Positions 1 through 10,923 of a stretch of DNA of 64,000 nt are shown one piece after another. The stretch is from assembly GCA_022577435.1 (NCBI GenBank), contig JAKOON010000014.1, positions 1,559,847-1,623,846 on the forward strand, read 5' to 3'. A program made the translations under genes and the position numbers. The notes beneath the pieces were generated by a model. The model saw only the letters and a program-made list of their open reading frames with translations. It searched no databases and had not been told where the DNA came from. Numbering within the stretch: position 1 is the stretch's first letter; the number at the start of each line of letters is the position of its first letter. Origin of the DNA: Embiotoca jacksoni. Lineage: Eukaryota; Chordata; Actinopteri; Embiotocidae.

Positions 1-639
1 GTCCTTGCCATGCATTGATGCACAGACCCAATTAATCATTGTTCTTTATCTGGACCTTTATTCATTCGGGTCGTTGACAAAGTATGTTGTTGACCTTGTG
101 CTTTCTGGCTTGTTTTTTTTATTTTTTTTAGTTATTTATTTTTTTTTTGTCCGATGCACCTCTCTCTCCCGTTCAGACGCTCATTAAGCCGGGAGGACAG
201 GGAGCAGGCGGAGGATGCGATCGTTCTGTTTGAGGGTCCAAAAAGTTTCCGCAACTTCCAGGAAAGAATCGTGACCTTGACAGCGGACGACAAATAATTA
301 TCATTACAATGTCTCTGATACAGTTTTGCTCCGTATGATTACCCCCCCACCCCCCTCTCTTGTCCTTCCTGCTGATATAGGGCTGAAGAACATTTTATCT
401 TCACCTTCCAGGCGGACCAGATTAATCCAGTGAAATGTGTTTTAGCTAAGTCAGTGCAGTAAATGGGGAGAAGAGGGAACCCGCTCGGTTTCTTGCGTCT
501 CTTGAATTCCGATGAGTTCGGCTCCCCTTTTTTCAAACCCGGTGTTTATGCGGCGAAGATCAATCACTTCATAGAGCATTGTTTGGGTTTTAACTTTTGA
601 GGACCTTGTTGGCTTTTGGGGATGACGAATTTTTCAGCA
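1..639. other. Non-coding stretch
   Basis: No gene seen. It holds T-rich tracts at about 113-150 and a C-rich run near 341-357. The first 110 bases contain several ATTA/TAAT cores and a GATA-like TTATCT, the kind of composition seen in conserved non-coding DNA. The small open frames here show no domain, splice pattern or codon bias that I can support. Confidence 0.5.
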
Positions 640-960
640 ACGCTCCCGCGGACCCAACATCCGACTGATGCAACGGGGCTGCAATTGTTTTTTTTTTTTC
701 TGTGCTTTTGAACGGCGGTTTCTCAGATCGCCGGAGTTGCCTGACTCCGTCTTTCTGCGGCGGCGCTTATTCTTCTCGGCTCCAGACTGCAGCGGTTGTA
801 TCGGGGAGGCCGTGTGCCGGGCGCGGCGCTGCAAATTAACCGAGGCCTGCGAAGGTCAGACGCTGCCGCCGCCCTCCTGTCTCGTCAATAACGGATGTCC
901 ACATCACAGCCCCGATCACTGTCCCTTTGTGAAACGGTGTCCGTTGTAACGGCGTCACAT
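640..960. other. GC-rich segment with a cysteine-rich open frame (plus strand 668-949)
   Basis: A CpG-rich island in AT-richer DNA. The plus-strand frame 668-949 (93 codons) has nine cysteines in its last 54 residues. It is preceded at about 768-785 by a pyrimidine-rich run ending in CAG that could act as a 3' splice site. I do not recognise the cysteine spacing. Low stop density is expected in GC-rich DNA, so this is recorded as an unexplained open segment, not a called gene. Confidence 0.25.
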
Positions 961-2100
961 TACGCACAACGTTCATTTCTTTGGCTGCAAAACAACAAGC
1001 ATTCATTTTCTACTCCATTCATCCTCATATTTCTTTGCACATTCACGGCGGCGGTGAATGGAGCTTCTGTTCCGTCCATACAGATGACCTCTGTGTTTTG
1101 TCCTTCCATTTGTCGTGAGTACACTGGCTCAATGGGCTGCTGTGTTCACTCTGATACAGTGACAGCAGCCCTCCCACCCCCAACCCCACCCCCTCCAAGG
1201 GCTCAAGGACTTCCCAGATGATGGAGTGGATGAGACATCTGCCGTGGAAGTACAGCTGGTAGCCTTGGGTCCCGCCGTACCCCGTTGAAGCTGAAAAATA
1301 TGATTTCAAACCTTAAAGTAAGCTGTATTGACCGAGAAGTCTCCTGCAGCAGTCCTCGGCTTGTTGGTGCAGGTGGTGGATTGATTACTGCACACAGTTC
1401 TTACAAGAGAGGTGACCTATAACTCTCCGATAAAGCAGCAGCGTGTTGTCGACGTGGACGCGCAGCTTCCTGCGAATGTCGGCGCCCAGGCGGCGATTAG
1501 AGAAGTGTTGCTTCGAGCGGGCGACGTTAAAGTGTTAAATACAGTCACGGTGCGTTTAAGTGTTCATAGTCAATTAGGAATCCGTACGCATGTTACCGTG
1601 CAGGATTTTCATCGTGTGACTTGAGCTTAAGAGCTGCAATTTCTGAGTCACCAGAACCTGTGTTGATTTGATCCTCGCTCATCGTCAATTTTGTTTTTTT
1701 TCATGGATGCTGTGAAGACGTAAGATATAAAGGAGGAAGATGTCGCAGCTCGATATTTAGCTTTATGATTCCCGTCAATTAGATTTTGAAACTCCTGCAA
1801 CACGGTTTTAATTTACTCGACACTTCCCTTTTTTTCCCCTTCTGGCATTCATTAATGATCATACAGTAAATATATCCATTGATGAGGAGTGAAGAGCAGA
1901 AGAGTGGCTCTGCTTTTGTTTCCTTTTATATTTCTATTCACCTCATATTCAGTCTGACCTTCAGAAAACCATCATTACATTGTATATTTTAAGCTGCAAT
2001 GAGCATTACAGCCTCTGAGGACCAGCAGCAGGACTTTAGGTATCAAAATGACTAAAACATCAGTCTAATTTTCTCCCAGGTTATAATAATTCATTTCACT
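961..2100. other. Non-coding stretch with two protein-like minus-strand segments
   Basis: Two short minus-strand segments read like protein. About 1300 down to 1190 follows a pyrimidine tract ending in CAG (acceptor-like) and encodes a piece including GYQLYFHGR and IHSIIWEV. About 1520 down to 1395 encodes a piece including RRLGADIRRKLRVHVD. Both use many codons ending in G or C. I do not recognise either peptide and find no clear donor or start. A C-rich run lies at 1168-1198. The stretch 1625-2100 is AT-rich with nothing recognisable. Confidence 0.25.
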
Positions 2101-2660
2101 TTCTGAAGTGTTCCCAAAATAATCACACATTCCTTACTCGTGTAAAATCCCCCCGCGGACGCACACTCGTCATTTTCCCCGAGAACAATTGCTTTGAAAA
2201 AAAAAAGCCTCCTTGAGCTCGCCAGGTCGTCCTCTGTTCTCCGTGAGGAAGGTGAGCGTGTGCCAGGCCTTCAAACGCCGCTCGTCCATCCTTCCTTTTG
2301 TACCACGTCTGGCCGATGTCCTCCCACCACTGCTGCTTCGTGTTTGCAAGGGCCAGCGGGGCCAGCATGGAGAGGGGAAGGAGGGCCGTCTGTGCCCAGC
2401 CTGGCCACCTGGCTGCCCAGAGGGGAAGGGGGCGTGGAGGGCGGTGGAGGAGAGGAAGGGGGTCAGCAAAAAAAAAAAAGAGATGTTTCTCCTCCTCCGT
2501 CTGTTCTTTCATCCTTTCTTCCTCTTTCCTTGTGCTTTCGTCCCCCTCTCACCTCCGTCCTCCTTGTTTTTTATTCTCCGCTTCTACGATCTTCAGGAGC
2601 TCAGTCAAGTTGATTAAAAACTGATTTTGAAGAATAAAAAAAATCCTGCAGGAAAAAACT
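2101..2660 (-). other. Unidentified open segment, possible gene relic, minus strand 2440-2210
   Basis: The minus strand holds two adjoining open frames with G/C-ending codons. The upstream one includes QQWWEDIGQTWYKR. One frame over, the downstream one includes MDERRLKAWHTLTF. The apparent switch near 2290 would be a frameshift if both belonged to one old coding sequence. A pyrimidine-rich run ending in CAG lies just upstream on the minus strand near 2418. I cannot assign a family; chance reading in GC-rich DNA is the alternative. Poly-A runs occur at 2197-2206 and 2468-2479. Confidence 0.25.
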
Positions 2661-3584
2661 TCACGCGGAGTTAAAGAAAGCTCGAACACAGAACTTTCCT
2701 ATCCTTAAGTATTATCAAATCCACAGGACATAAACGCAATATGATTTCACCTGTAAAACTAATTAGCTGCGAAGAGGAGATTGCAACTCTGCAGGATCTG
2801 TTCCCGTCCGTGCTGTTCGTGGACGAACTGTTCCTTCCCGTGCCGAGCTGGAAAAAAAACAGCAGGACGTTGTTACCTGTGCTCGACCAAGATGAACACC
2901 TACCACCAACAGAGGAGTGTATTTCAGAAGCTGTCGAGTGTAAAAAAAACAAAAACACGCCAAAATATTTAGAAATCGGACGTTAATAATATATGCAAGA
3001 AGTATCGCTGGTGATCGGCGTGAGCGTCCATGGAAGTAGACGGAGTGTTTTCAGAGCGTGTTGCTCCTTCATCAAACTTTTAACCAAAAGTCAGGTTAAA
3101 TATTTCGAAGACCGTCAGAGCAACAAAAAAACAAAAAAACACTATCGGGTTTGTGATTCTGGTGAAGAAGTAGCAGAGAAAAAGGAGAGTTATGAATCGA
3201 CGGCGCTGACGATCCAGAGGTTGAAGCGATACAACAAAGGCGAGCGGCGGAAAGACGTCGCCGTGGGAAACGGGAGGCCTCGCAGGTGAACCGCTCGCTG
3301 TTATCAGCTCCGATACGGTCCGTAATGAGAGGAGAGATTGGGACTGCTTTCAGCTCTCTTCAGCTGCAGCGTGATGCTTTGATGGTACGACTTGAATCCC
3401 TCCAGTCGGTGGTGCTGGGAGACGCAGGAGAGGCTAACCGGCACCGACCGTCACACCGCTACAGAGAAGGAAAAATAAAGGAGCTCACGGACGACGTCAA
3501 GAGGATGGAAAGTTAAATCTACACGTGTTTGGACACGGAAGAAATATTAAGAAGGGGGATGAAAAGCAGCTAAACTCAGCGCCC
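2661..3584. other. Non-coding stretch with short open frames
   Basis: No recognisable gene. Plus-strand frames at 2741-2986 and 3286-3516 are open but have no family match I know. The second ends in a charged, possibly coiled-coil tail (KIKELTDDVKRMES). It sits just before a LINE remnant, so a retroelement origin is possible but not shown. Confidence 0.3.
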
Positions 3585-3725
3585 CGCGTCCACCCGTGCA
3601 AATATCTGGGATCTGAGTTATTTTAGCCCAAACGTCCCAAGCAACGATTTCCAGCTCTTCCTGGAGACGTCGCGGTGTTCCCAGATGAAACCAGGGTTTT
3701 ACACAACGTTTGAACATGTTTACGA
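3585..3725 (-). mobile_element. Degenerate C-terminus of an RTE/Rex3-type LINE
   Basis: The minus-strand translation gives a piece with LGTPRRLQEELEIVAWDVWA. It resembles the common fish LINE C-terminal pattern (…W-E-R-L-G-I-P-x-E-E-L-E-E-V-…-D-V-W-x-S-L-L). At DNA level the core reads CTGGGAAC..C…AGGAAGAGCTGGAA, close to the consensus I remember. Only about 45 codons remain; the reverse-transcriptase core and the usual GATG-type 3' tail are absent. It is a dead fragment. The family (Rex3/RTE or a related clade) is recalled, not computed. Confidence 0.42.
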
Positions 3726-4834
3726 AGCGGTCCACGTTATCCCGGTGCAGTTCAACACGTGTCCTACGCTCAGCAACCACTTAGCATGCGTGTCATCACT
3801 TGAAACTACTTCCCGTTTCCCGATACTTTTTGCTCCTTAATTATTTTCAAGCTCTTCTGGAGGAGTTGACACATGGTCCAGAGGTCAAACTGTGAGGCCA
3901 GGTGAAACTAAACTCACCATATTGCGGTCTCCTTCTGCCTCCTCCTTCCACTGCCTCTCCCCTCGGGCTGGTAATAGAGATTTGGGGCTCCCCTGCTGCT
4001 CGAGCCACCTGTGATATTATCTCTGAGCTTTACCCGGCAAGGTGGGACTCTTAGCCCTCGCTACGGGACCGAGGAATTAGAATTAACTTTATGGCTAAGT
4101 GGATCGGTTGTCTGGATCTGAAGGATGAGCAGAAGGCTACTAAATTGAAATTCTTTTGTGGGAGAGCAGAAACATATGTGCGTGCAGTGACGGGTGGTTC
4201 TTTACGCAACCCAGATGACATTATGAGTCCATGACAGACGTCGCGTCGCTTTATATTCCGCGCGAACGGCCGAGCAGGAGAATTGCTCTTGTTTATAATT
4301 CGGTACTCATTACACGTTACATTTTAATTTTATTAAGTGCTCGAAGTTGAAAAGCTGCCTCGCGAGTCCAAATTACAGTTTACAAATTCAAAATAAATCG
4401 CGGAGGATGGAGAGTCATTGTTTGCGGTGTGTTTGAGGTCAGATCGCGACGGGAAGACGCTTTCCTCGTCCCGTCATTCACATCTATGTGACTGCTTCGA
4501 TTGTTTGGTGATCTCGGCTCGAAGCGATGACTCGGATGATTCCCAGAAGACGTGGGCTGTGCTGGAGCTTCTTAAATGATTCTAACATCCTCCAACAGAC
4601 ATTCATTTGTGGCAATGAAATATCTGGAGAAACATCGAAACTCCAGAGAATTACGTCTTTGGTTTCCGAGAAACGCGGTGAGTGAACCTGCCGGGTCTCG
4701 CGTGGGATTCAGTTTCATTACGGCTCAGAAACTTTGTCTGAATATGTCATCAACATTATCACCAAAATAATGTCCATAGTTTTTTTGACATGGAATCGTA
4801 GCCGGTGTTGTTATTCTTCCGCGCCGACGTTAGC
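3726..4834. other. Non-coding stretch
   Basis: No gene. The block from about 3930 to 4230 is even in composition, without simple repeats, and contains ATTAGAATTAAC-type AT cores. It could be a conserved non-coding block. The rest (4230-4830) has nothing recognisable. Confidence 0.35.
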
Positions 4835-4947
4835 CATGGTCAATATCTCAAGAACGCCTCGAGATAATGTGGTCAAACTTGGCAAAACCATTCACTTGAT
4901 ACCAAGGATGAACTGAACGGATTTTGGGGGAAGAAGGTCAAAGGTTA

Positions 4948-4962
4948 AGGTCACTGTGACCT
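4948..4962 (+). promoter_or_regulatory. Perfect consensus oestrogen-response-element sequence inside the tandem array
   Basis: AGGTCACTGTGACCT equals the consensus inverted repeat AGGTCA-nnn-TGACCT exactly. It follows a DR1-like AGGTCAAAGGTTA at 4935-4947. It is part of the repeat unit, not unique sequence, so presence does not show function. The motif match is seen; receptor binding is inference. Confidence 0.5.
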
Positions 4963-5084
4963 CAAGTTTCCTTCATCTGTCCGTCCCGTCCCGCAATTCA
5001 TCAAGAAGGCCTTTAAGGGAATTTGTTTAAATTTGGCAAAACCATTCACTTGGCACCAGCGATGACCTGATAAGATCTGCCCGA

Positions 5085-5097
5085 AGGTCAAAGGTCA
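5085..5097 (+). promoter_or_regulatory. Perfect DR1 nuclear-receptor half-site pair in the tandem array
   Basis: AGGTCAAAGGTCA is a direct repeat of AGGTCA with 1 bp spacing, the class bound by RXR/PPAR, HNF4 and COUP-TF. Equivalent positions in the other units are AGGTCAAAGGTTA (4935-4947) and AGGTCAAAGGTCG (5210-5222), so three spaced DR1-like sites occur within 290 bp. Confidence 0.5.
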
Positions 5098-5325
5098 AGG
5101 TGTCGGCTCACATTGACCCATGCCTGTGAAAGAACGCCTCGAGGGAATTTCTTCAAATTTTCTCGCAGAGGTTCACTTCGGACTCAGCAATGAAGTGTTT
5201 TGATTTGGGAGGTCAAAGGTCGGGATCACTGAGAGTTCAGTGTCTATATGGACAGACGTACACGTGGACTACAGCTTGATTGGTTCGCGGAGGCGGACGA
5301 CCGCTCGGCAGTAATTCTGTTTAGA

Positions 5326-6534
5326 TTTTAAGGTCCTTGGTTTGGCTTTCCTTACTTCACAAAAAACTCCGATTGACAGCGCAGCTTGGTGTTAAATACA
5401 AACAGTCTGAACTACATGGACGAGAGGAGCATTTTCCCCTGAAATTACTGCACTGCGCTTCATTGTATTGTACGTAGCTATTGAAATTCAAGTGCAAGTT
5501 CTTTTGAGGATAATTTCTACGTGACTTTTTTCTGATTTTATTTCTCGATAACCAAAATACCAACTGGAATCTTAATGGATTTTAAAATAGTGGAAGCTTT
5601 TATTCATGAGTGACGAGCAAAATAATAATTAAAAAAAAGCCATTAAATAGCCTTTTATATTATTCAATCACTGTTCCACAATTACCGTCGCTTTAAGGAT
5701 TCAACATATAGGCTAAGTACACATGCATTATGGGTAATTTTACAGAAACCTCCCAGGGTGCACCTGTTAAATGGGCTTTATCATGCATATGTTAATTCTC
5801 CAGGTTGAGAGGTTAAACACTCCGAGCGCTCCGTTATGACCCGGTGGATGTAAATCAGGTGGTGGCGTTAAAAATTATGCTTGTGAGGTGCGTTTTGATC
5901 AAATAATTAGAGACGCGGAGGATTTCGGCTGTTTTCACGCAGCGTTGACGTTCGACTGCACGGGGGGGGGGCGGGGCTTCGGAGAAGCATTTTGCTTCAA
6001 TTACACACCGCCGTCAAATATGGCACGAGAGGCCGGGGGACTATTTAACTAATGAGGTGAATTCACGATTGCATCATCCATCACTTCACGCTCAGCCACA
6101 TCCCCTCCAGCCCCCCTACCCCCCTCCCCCACCCCACCCGCCACCGTCACGCTCATTCTGCAAGTGCCGATTCCTCTTTCGCTCCGTTGACATCCAGTTT
6201 AAAGTTGCGACAGCCCACTTGATGAAGCGCTGCTGTTCGTACGACCAGATTTCCTCTTTTCAGCCATTTTTACAACGTGATGTTTTGCTCCAAAGAAAAT
6301 GGGATTCAATGCTTCATATCTCATTTTACCGCTCGGCTCTCAGTCATTGTGATATCTTTTACTTCGACGTGGCATTGATTGAGTTAAATTATTACGTATG
6401 TATTATGGATATTGGAAGAACGTCAGAGATATTTGTGTTATTTTGGCCATCTTTTCAGTCTGTTATTGTCAGATTTCATTCTGTTGTTGATAATTGTCCT
6501 TACAAAGGGAATAATTGGTAACCATCTTGGTAAC
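5326..6534. other. Non-coding stretch
   Basis: No gene. The part 5640-5900 is AT-rich with repeated TTAAT/ATTA cores and may be a conserved block. A G-run lies at 5961-5971 and a C-rich tract at 6104-6142. The frame 6057-6521 (154 codons) starts in the C-rich tract (hence its run of P and H) and shows no domain. Confidence 0.4.
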
Positions 6535-6775
6535 TGGACAGTGGAGCTGATGCAGAAGTGTGCAATACCATTAAAGTCCACTAGGGGCTACCTCCCAAAA
6601 ACCTCTGGCTCCTATAGACGCCCATTTAAACGTCAACTAAGTCGATAACATTTATTCCACATATTATTATGGTGTTATTAGCTAAATTTCCTCCTTCTGA
6701 TCAGTGTTCTGGTGGTTCTTCCCATGATTGATGACAAATTAGTTTGGGTAACACACGCCACCATTCACCCCGTTT
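6535..6775 (-). mobile_element. Dispersed repeat family A, copy 1 (partial)
   Basis: In reverse orientation this carries the family landmarks: GCAGAAGTGTGCAATACCA, CCACTAGGGGCTACCTCCCA, GGCTCCTATAGACGCCCAT, GTTATTAGCTAAATTTCCTC, GTTCTGGTGGTTCTTCCC, then a remnant of the ACACGCC box. It lacks the distal GTGACGTCAC end. The family is non-coding and looks non-autonomous; its class is not determined here. Confidence 0.75.
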
Positions 6776-7132
6776 TCTCTTCCGAATAAGTCTGACAAAT
6801 ATCAACGTTTGTTAAAATCCTTTCCAATGGTATGACTGATTTATTAATTGAAGACTTTTTCCCCAAATATTTGCGTACAATACTCTCATGCCTGTACTCT
6901 GACAGAGTAATGTCTTGCTGTACTCATTCGTCAGTTTACACTTTCCCTACTCCGTTGAGTCTAACGTAAGAGATGTGGGATGAACTCCACCGTCCTCGTC
7001 TGTGCAAAAATGCATTATCATGTTCGGCTGAAGTTAATGAGACGCAGCGTCTGAGTCAGCTAAATCAAGCGGATGTGATCCAAACATAATGTTTTTTTAC
7101 ATGAAATGACGATCACTCAACTGGAGCTCTGT

Positions 7133-7137
<5 letters not shown>
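6776..7137. other. Non-coding stretch
   Basis: Single-copy-looking DNA; nothing recognisable on either strand. Confidence 0.5.

Positions 7138-7168
<31 letters not shown>
7138..7168 (+). repeat. Poly-A tract (31 bp)
   Basis: Uninterrupted A run. No retroelement body directly precedes it, so it is called a simple homopolymer rather than a retrotransposon tail. Confidence 0.95.
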
Positions 7169-7174
<6 letters not shown>

Positions 7175-7774
7175 GATAGGAGATGGATGAGCCTAAATGA
7201 AGTCGGTGTTCAGCTGTGTGACTTAAACCGAGGTCGGAAACGCGTCAGAAGTTTGTAACAACTGGTGAATTTCCAATCTACTATGTTCTCGGAGGCCTGA
7301 CTGTGCACAGATTAATAATCTCAGCGGTTGTCTGCTGATAGGATCTCTTTGATCAGACTCTGTCTCTTTGTGTTTCCCTTTGTCACCTCTTCAAATGCTG
7401 AGTAATAAGTTGCTGCCTCGAAGCATCTGGCTATCACTGTGGAACAATGTGCTGCGTCGTCCCCGCGGCATCAATCTCACTCACATTTCCTTTTCTTTCT
7501 TTTTGTGTTCCTTTTAAAAGCACACATCATGAGCCGAGCTTGAAGTGTGGCGTTTATTCCATTTATGAAGGTCTTTATTCTTCAGTCACTCAGCTCTCAC
7601 TTTCTCTTATTTTCTCGTGGAGCCATTTACAATCCTGCTAGTTGATTACAGATGTTTTCAATAACCATCAATATGTTACAGCTGCAGGAAAACATCACAT
7701 CCCCCAATGGCTGTTGAGATTCACTCCATTTATGAAGTAGTCACATGATGCCTTTAACCTTTGACCTCTTACCC
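7169..7774. other. Non-coding stretch
   Basis: No gene. A 12-base match to the start of the miR-204 family (TTCCCTTTGTCA) near 7375 has no hairpin partner and was rejected. A DR1-type site on the minus strand (TAACCTTTGACCT, 7755-7767) sits just outside the next repeat. Confidence 0.45.
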
Positions 7775-8046
7775 TGAGCTGCAACTAACAATTATTGATT
7801 AAAGTGTAGATTATTTTCCCCATATATTGAGTAGTTGTCTGGTCTTTTAAAAGGTCAGAAAATGTCTCCCAAACAAAAAGTATTTGGTTTATTAAGAAAA
7901 TATTCCAGAAGCTGGAATAAGAGAATTTTGCATGTTTTTACATTTAAAAAAAACAACCAAAAAAAACCTCATTTAAACCAGTAAGAAATGATCAAACTAT
8001 GAATTTCTTTGTAGATCAATTAATGCTGTAATTGTTGCAGCACTTG
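7775..8046 (+). mobile_element. Short non-autonomous DNA-transposon-like element (GCTGCAAC/GTTGCAGC ends)
   Basis: The left end is GCTGCAACTAACAATTATTG (7778 on). The right end is TAATTGTTGCAGCACTTG (to about 8046). The terminal 8 bp are exact inverted repeats (GCTGCAAC at 7778-7785, GTTGCAGC at 8034-8041). Internal landmarks are GATTATTTT, GTAGTTGTCTGGTCT, GGTCAGAAAATG and CCAGAAGCTGGAATAAGAGA. Their order matches a very common teleost repeat I recall, thought to be a hAT-type non-autonomous element. There is no coding capacity and no clear target-site duplication. The centre is shortened relative to the remembered consensus. Confidence 0.72.
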
Positions 8047-9580
8047 AAAATGTCATAGTACACGTCTACGTGCGGGGCAGCGACCCGGCCCGGCTTTATT
8101 TCAAGCCCGCCAGCCACAAAGATATTTATCCATAGTGGGTTTTTTTTTTTTTTTCTGAGGATCACTTTTCAAGTGGTCGAGCTTCTTCTCAAACGGTGTT
8201 TAGACAGACTTTCGAGCTGATAAACACACATAATTGCTCGGCAATTTTTGATTTGGCCGCTCTGACCTGGTTTCTACCTTCCACACTGTTTCATCAAAAG
8301 CCCACTGAGTGCTCCGTGGGCGTTCTCCTCCCACACCGGCAGATAGCTCCGACATTTCACTGCTTCCAAATTGGCCGTTTGTCTTGCTGTACTCTCGTTT
8401 TTATAGCACGCAGGTTGCCAATGCAGCAACCCCCCCACCGACTCCCCCCGCCCCCCATCTCATCCCCTCGGCCGCGGTATTCACGCACGCCGAAATGAGG
8501 CGCGTGGGATAAACGTGCTAACGGCTGAATCGGCCACCAGATCACGATTGACCTTGCAATAAGTCGCTCTCACATCCTTTTGTAACGACCTGCCGGGGAT
8601 CCTGAGTGGCTCGCGTACCACAAAGCTTCACCGAGGCATCGATTTTATTTCCTCGTGAAGATCCCGCTTCACTCTGTTGCTCGCCGGGTTATTTTTAATC
8701 TCCGCGATCGGACTTATCGTTGTAGATTAAACACTTCTCGGTCTGCATTGACACGCGGGCGTGCTGAGGGAGGAGGGATACCTGGAGAGCCGAGACGTCC
8801 GCGGTTATTAAATATCATTCCATCTCGCCTCCCGGTTGTTTATCTTTCATTATGCTGGATCCTTTATTAAAAATGCTTATGGAAATCTCGGCGAGGTCTG
8901 GCCCCTCTCTGGCCTCTCCTCCGGGACTTTCCATGAGGAGGAGCATTTCATTTGCCGTGCACTCACAAGCGAGGCTCGTGGCGCTGGCTGGCGCTTGTTA
9001 CTAGCAATCCTAATGACTTCTAAATTTCATACGAGACCTCTTGCCAATGCTTCCTGGTCAGTGGCTCTGCGCCGGCCTCCTGGGGGACTTACCGCTGCCT
9101 CCTTGCTCCTTTGATTAAACTTTCATATGGCGGTGAACTGCAGCATCCACCGGGGACTGAGTCACCGGCTCCATCTCCCCGCCATTGTTTACCCAAGTGA
9201 AAGAGGAGAGGATATCTGATGTGCACCAAATGAGACTGCTGCAGGGAAAAAGAGGATTTCTTAGTGGAGTCTCCGCAACAATGGTTTGGCCTGGGTAAGC
9301 AGCACACTGTTTGTTCAGTCTTTATAAAGTGAAGCTACAGCTGTTCCATGGTGACAGGCTATCTCTCCTCTGCTCAATAATTCCTGCGGGCCTTTGCTGT
9401 TTGACTTTTTAATGGAAGTTTCTCTCTCCTACCGATTCATCCTCGTGCCGGTTTGTCGGTTACCGGAGCTTCTCCAAAATGATCTCCATGCTTAAGTTCA
9501 CGTTCTGTCACTCGGGGGCCTAATTTCACATTTCCCGCTGCAGTTTAAGAACACGCGCTGCATCTATAGATCGCTCCAGG
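8047..9580. other. Non-coding stretch with possible conserved blocks
   Basis: No gene. Poly-T lies at 8139-8155 and a C-rich tract at 8430-8470. The blocks 8160-8420 and 8830-9440 are even-composition, repeat-free DNA with ATTA-type cores and few low-complexity runs. They are candidates for conserved non-coding elements on appearance only. Confidence 0.35.
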
Positions 9581-9606
9581 AAAAAAAAAAAAAAAAAAAA
9601 AAAAAA
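9581..9606 (+). repeat. Poly-A tract (26 bp)
   Basis: Uninterrupted A run with no recognisable retroelement upstream. Confidence 0.95.
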
Positions 9607-10923
9607 GGAAGAACATATGCAGCAGCACGGCCAGACTTGGTTGAAACCACGTATTGTTTTGCTGCAGCCTTCGCCGTCACCGTTAGCACATGTCTGCAGG
9701 TATTGATGGCCTGTCGAGCCACGAGCAGTGCAAAGTGTGTGCGAGGTACTAAATGGCTGAGGTGAAGTCCAGACTGATGGTGACTAAGCTCCCGCTTACG
9801 GCCCTTTTCCCTGCTGCCAAAGTTGAGAAGCGGAGCTCATTTATTTGGACCAAAGGCCTCCCAACAGGTGAGAGTGATTAGCGGCGAGTTCACCTCCCAG
9901 TTGGAGTTTTAAGTGATTTGAAGAAGCTGACAAGGTAGATGATGAAGTTCCTTTAACGCGTTGGGATGCGAGCTTGTTATAATCTACGATGCCGGTGTCG
10001 GTGGAGGTCTCCGAGTGTCTCGGGTAGATGTAGGCACGAGGTCAGGCGTCACGGCTATTTAAAAATGCTGCAGGTTTTGGTTTTGCACCCAGATGCGAAG
10101 ACGTCTGTCAGATTTGAATTTGAATGGATGACTTTACTATTTCTTTTTAATAATAAAGACATTTTCAACAGTTTGGAAGAAAGAAATCACGTCGTTCATC
10201 ACGGCTCTTATAGAAACTGTGGACAGACTGTGCTGTGTGCATTATCCATTCATCTCCATTGTACTGGAGACGGAACATCTCCAACTGTTTGAATGCTTTT
10301 TCACCGCCGCCAGCGGCACAAATTCAATTCCACGCATTCCCCGGTGTTACGATGGAGGCCGAAACCCAGCGGATAAATATCTCCAAACCCTAACTGATGA
10401 AACCACAACTATCCGCATGGAGATAGTTTCCTCACAGGTTGCTGTTCAAGTCAAGTAATTATTCTACGTCATACAGTTCACTGTAAACAACATGTTCTTA
10501 TATGTAAATGTTTTCCCTTAGATCAGGGTTGCTGCTGAATATCTGCTAAAACATTCACACTTTGGTAAGTTTAGTCTCTGAAGCAGGTATTAAATTACAT
10601 GCTAGGTGTTAAAAAATGTCTTAAAAAGCTTAAATTTAACCTCTTAATCTGGTTAAAACACTGTTTCTCTGGAATCTCTTTGAGGAAGGCGATTAGATAA
10701 ATATGTTTTTAAAACGGGGAAAAAAAAAAAATATATATATATTACAGCTAAATGTGGGGGGCTGCTGCTCAACGTTTGCCCTTCCTGGACTCCACTTAGA
10801 GTAAATGCAAATGATCCTGCGCATTACTTTAAAACTGAACCAGGTGAAACAGGATCAGAGGAAACGACACCCGCGACTCACTGCTTCCCTTTTGTTAAAA
10901 TAACGCTGCATCTCCCCGTCGTT

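Larger units (their letters stand above)
4835..5325 (+). repeat. Degenerate tandem array, ~115-145 bp unit
   Basis: About three diverged units run from roughly 4840, 4973 and 5119. Each contains, in order: AAGAACGCCT-like or AAGAAGGCCT, GGGAATTT, a variant of CAAATTTGGCAAAACC, TTCACTTG, a GATGA box and GGTCAAAGGT. Unit 1 is the least regular. The array ends with a tail near 5285-5322 (GCGGAGGCGGACGACCGC followed by GGCAGTAATTCT). This matches, from memory, a widespread fish repeat whose fuller copies have more regular units. It is degraded here, with unit lengths varying by deletion. No coding capacity. Confidence 0.75.

Noticed and set aside
7138..7168. Poly-A run considered as a retrotransposon or processed-pseudogene tail
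   Set aside because: No SINE, LINE or mRNA-like body precedes it and no flanking duplication is visible; the same holds for 9581-9606.
7374..7395. TTCCCTTTGTCA, identical to the first 12 bases of the miR-204/211 family
   Set aside because: The match stops after 12 bases and there is no complementary arm within 100 bp on either side, so there is no precursor hairpin.
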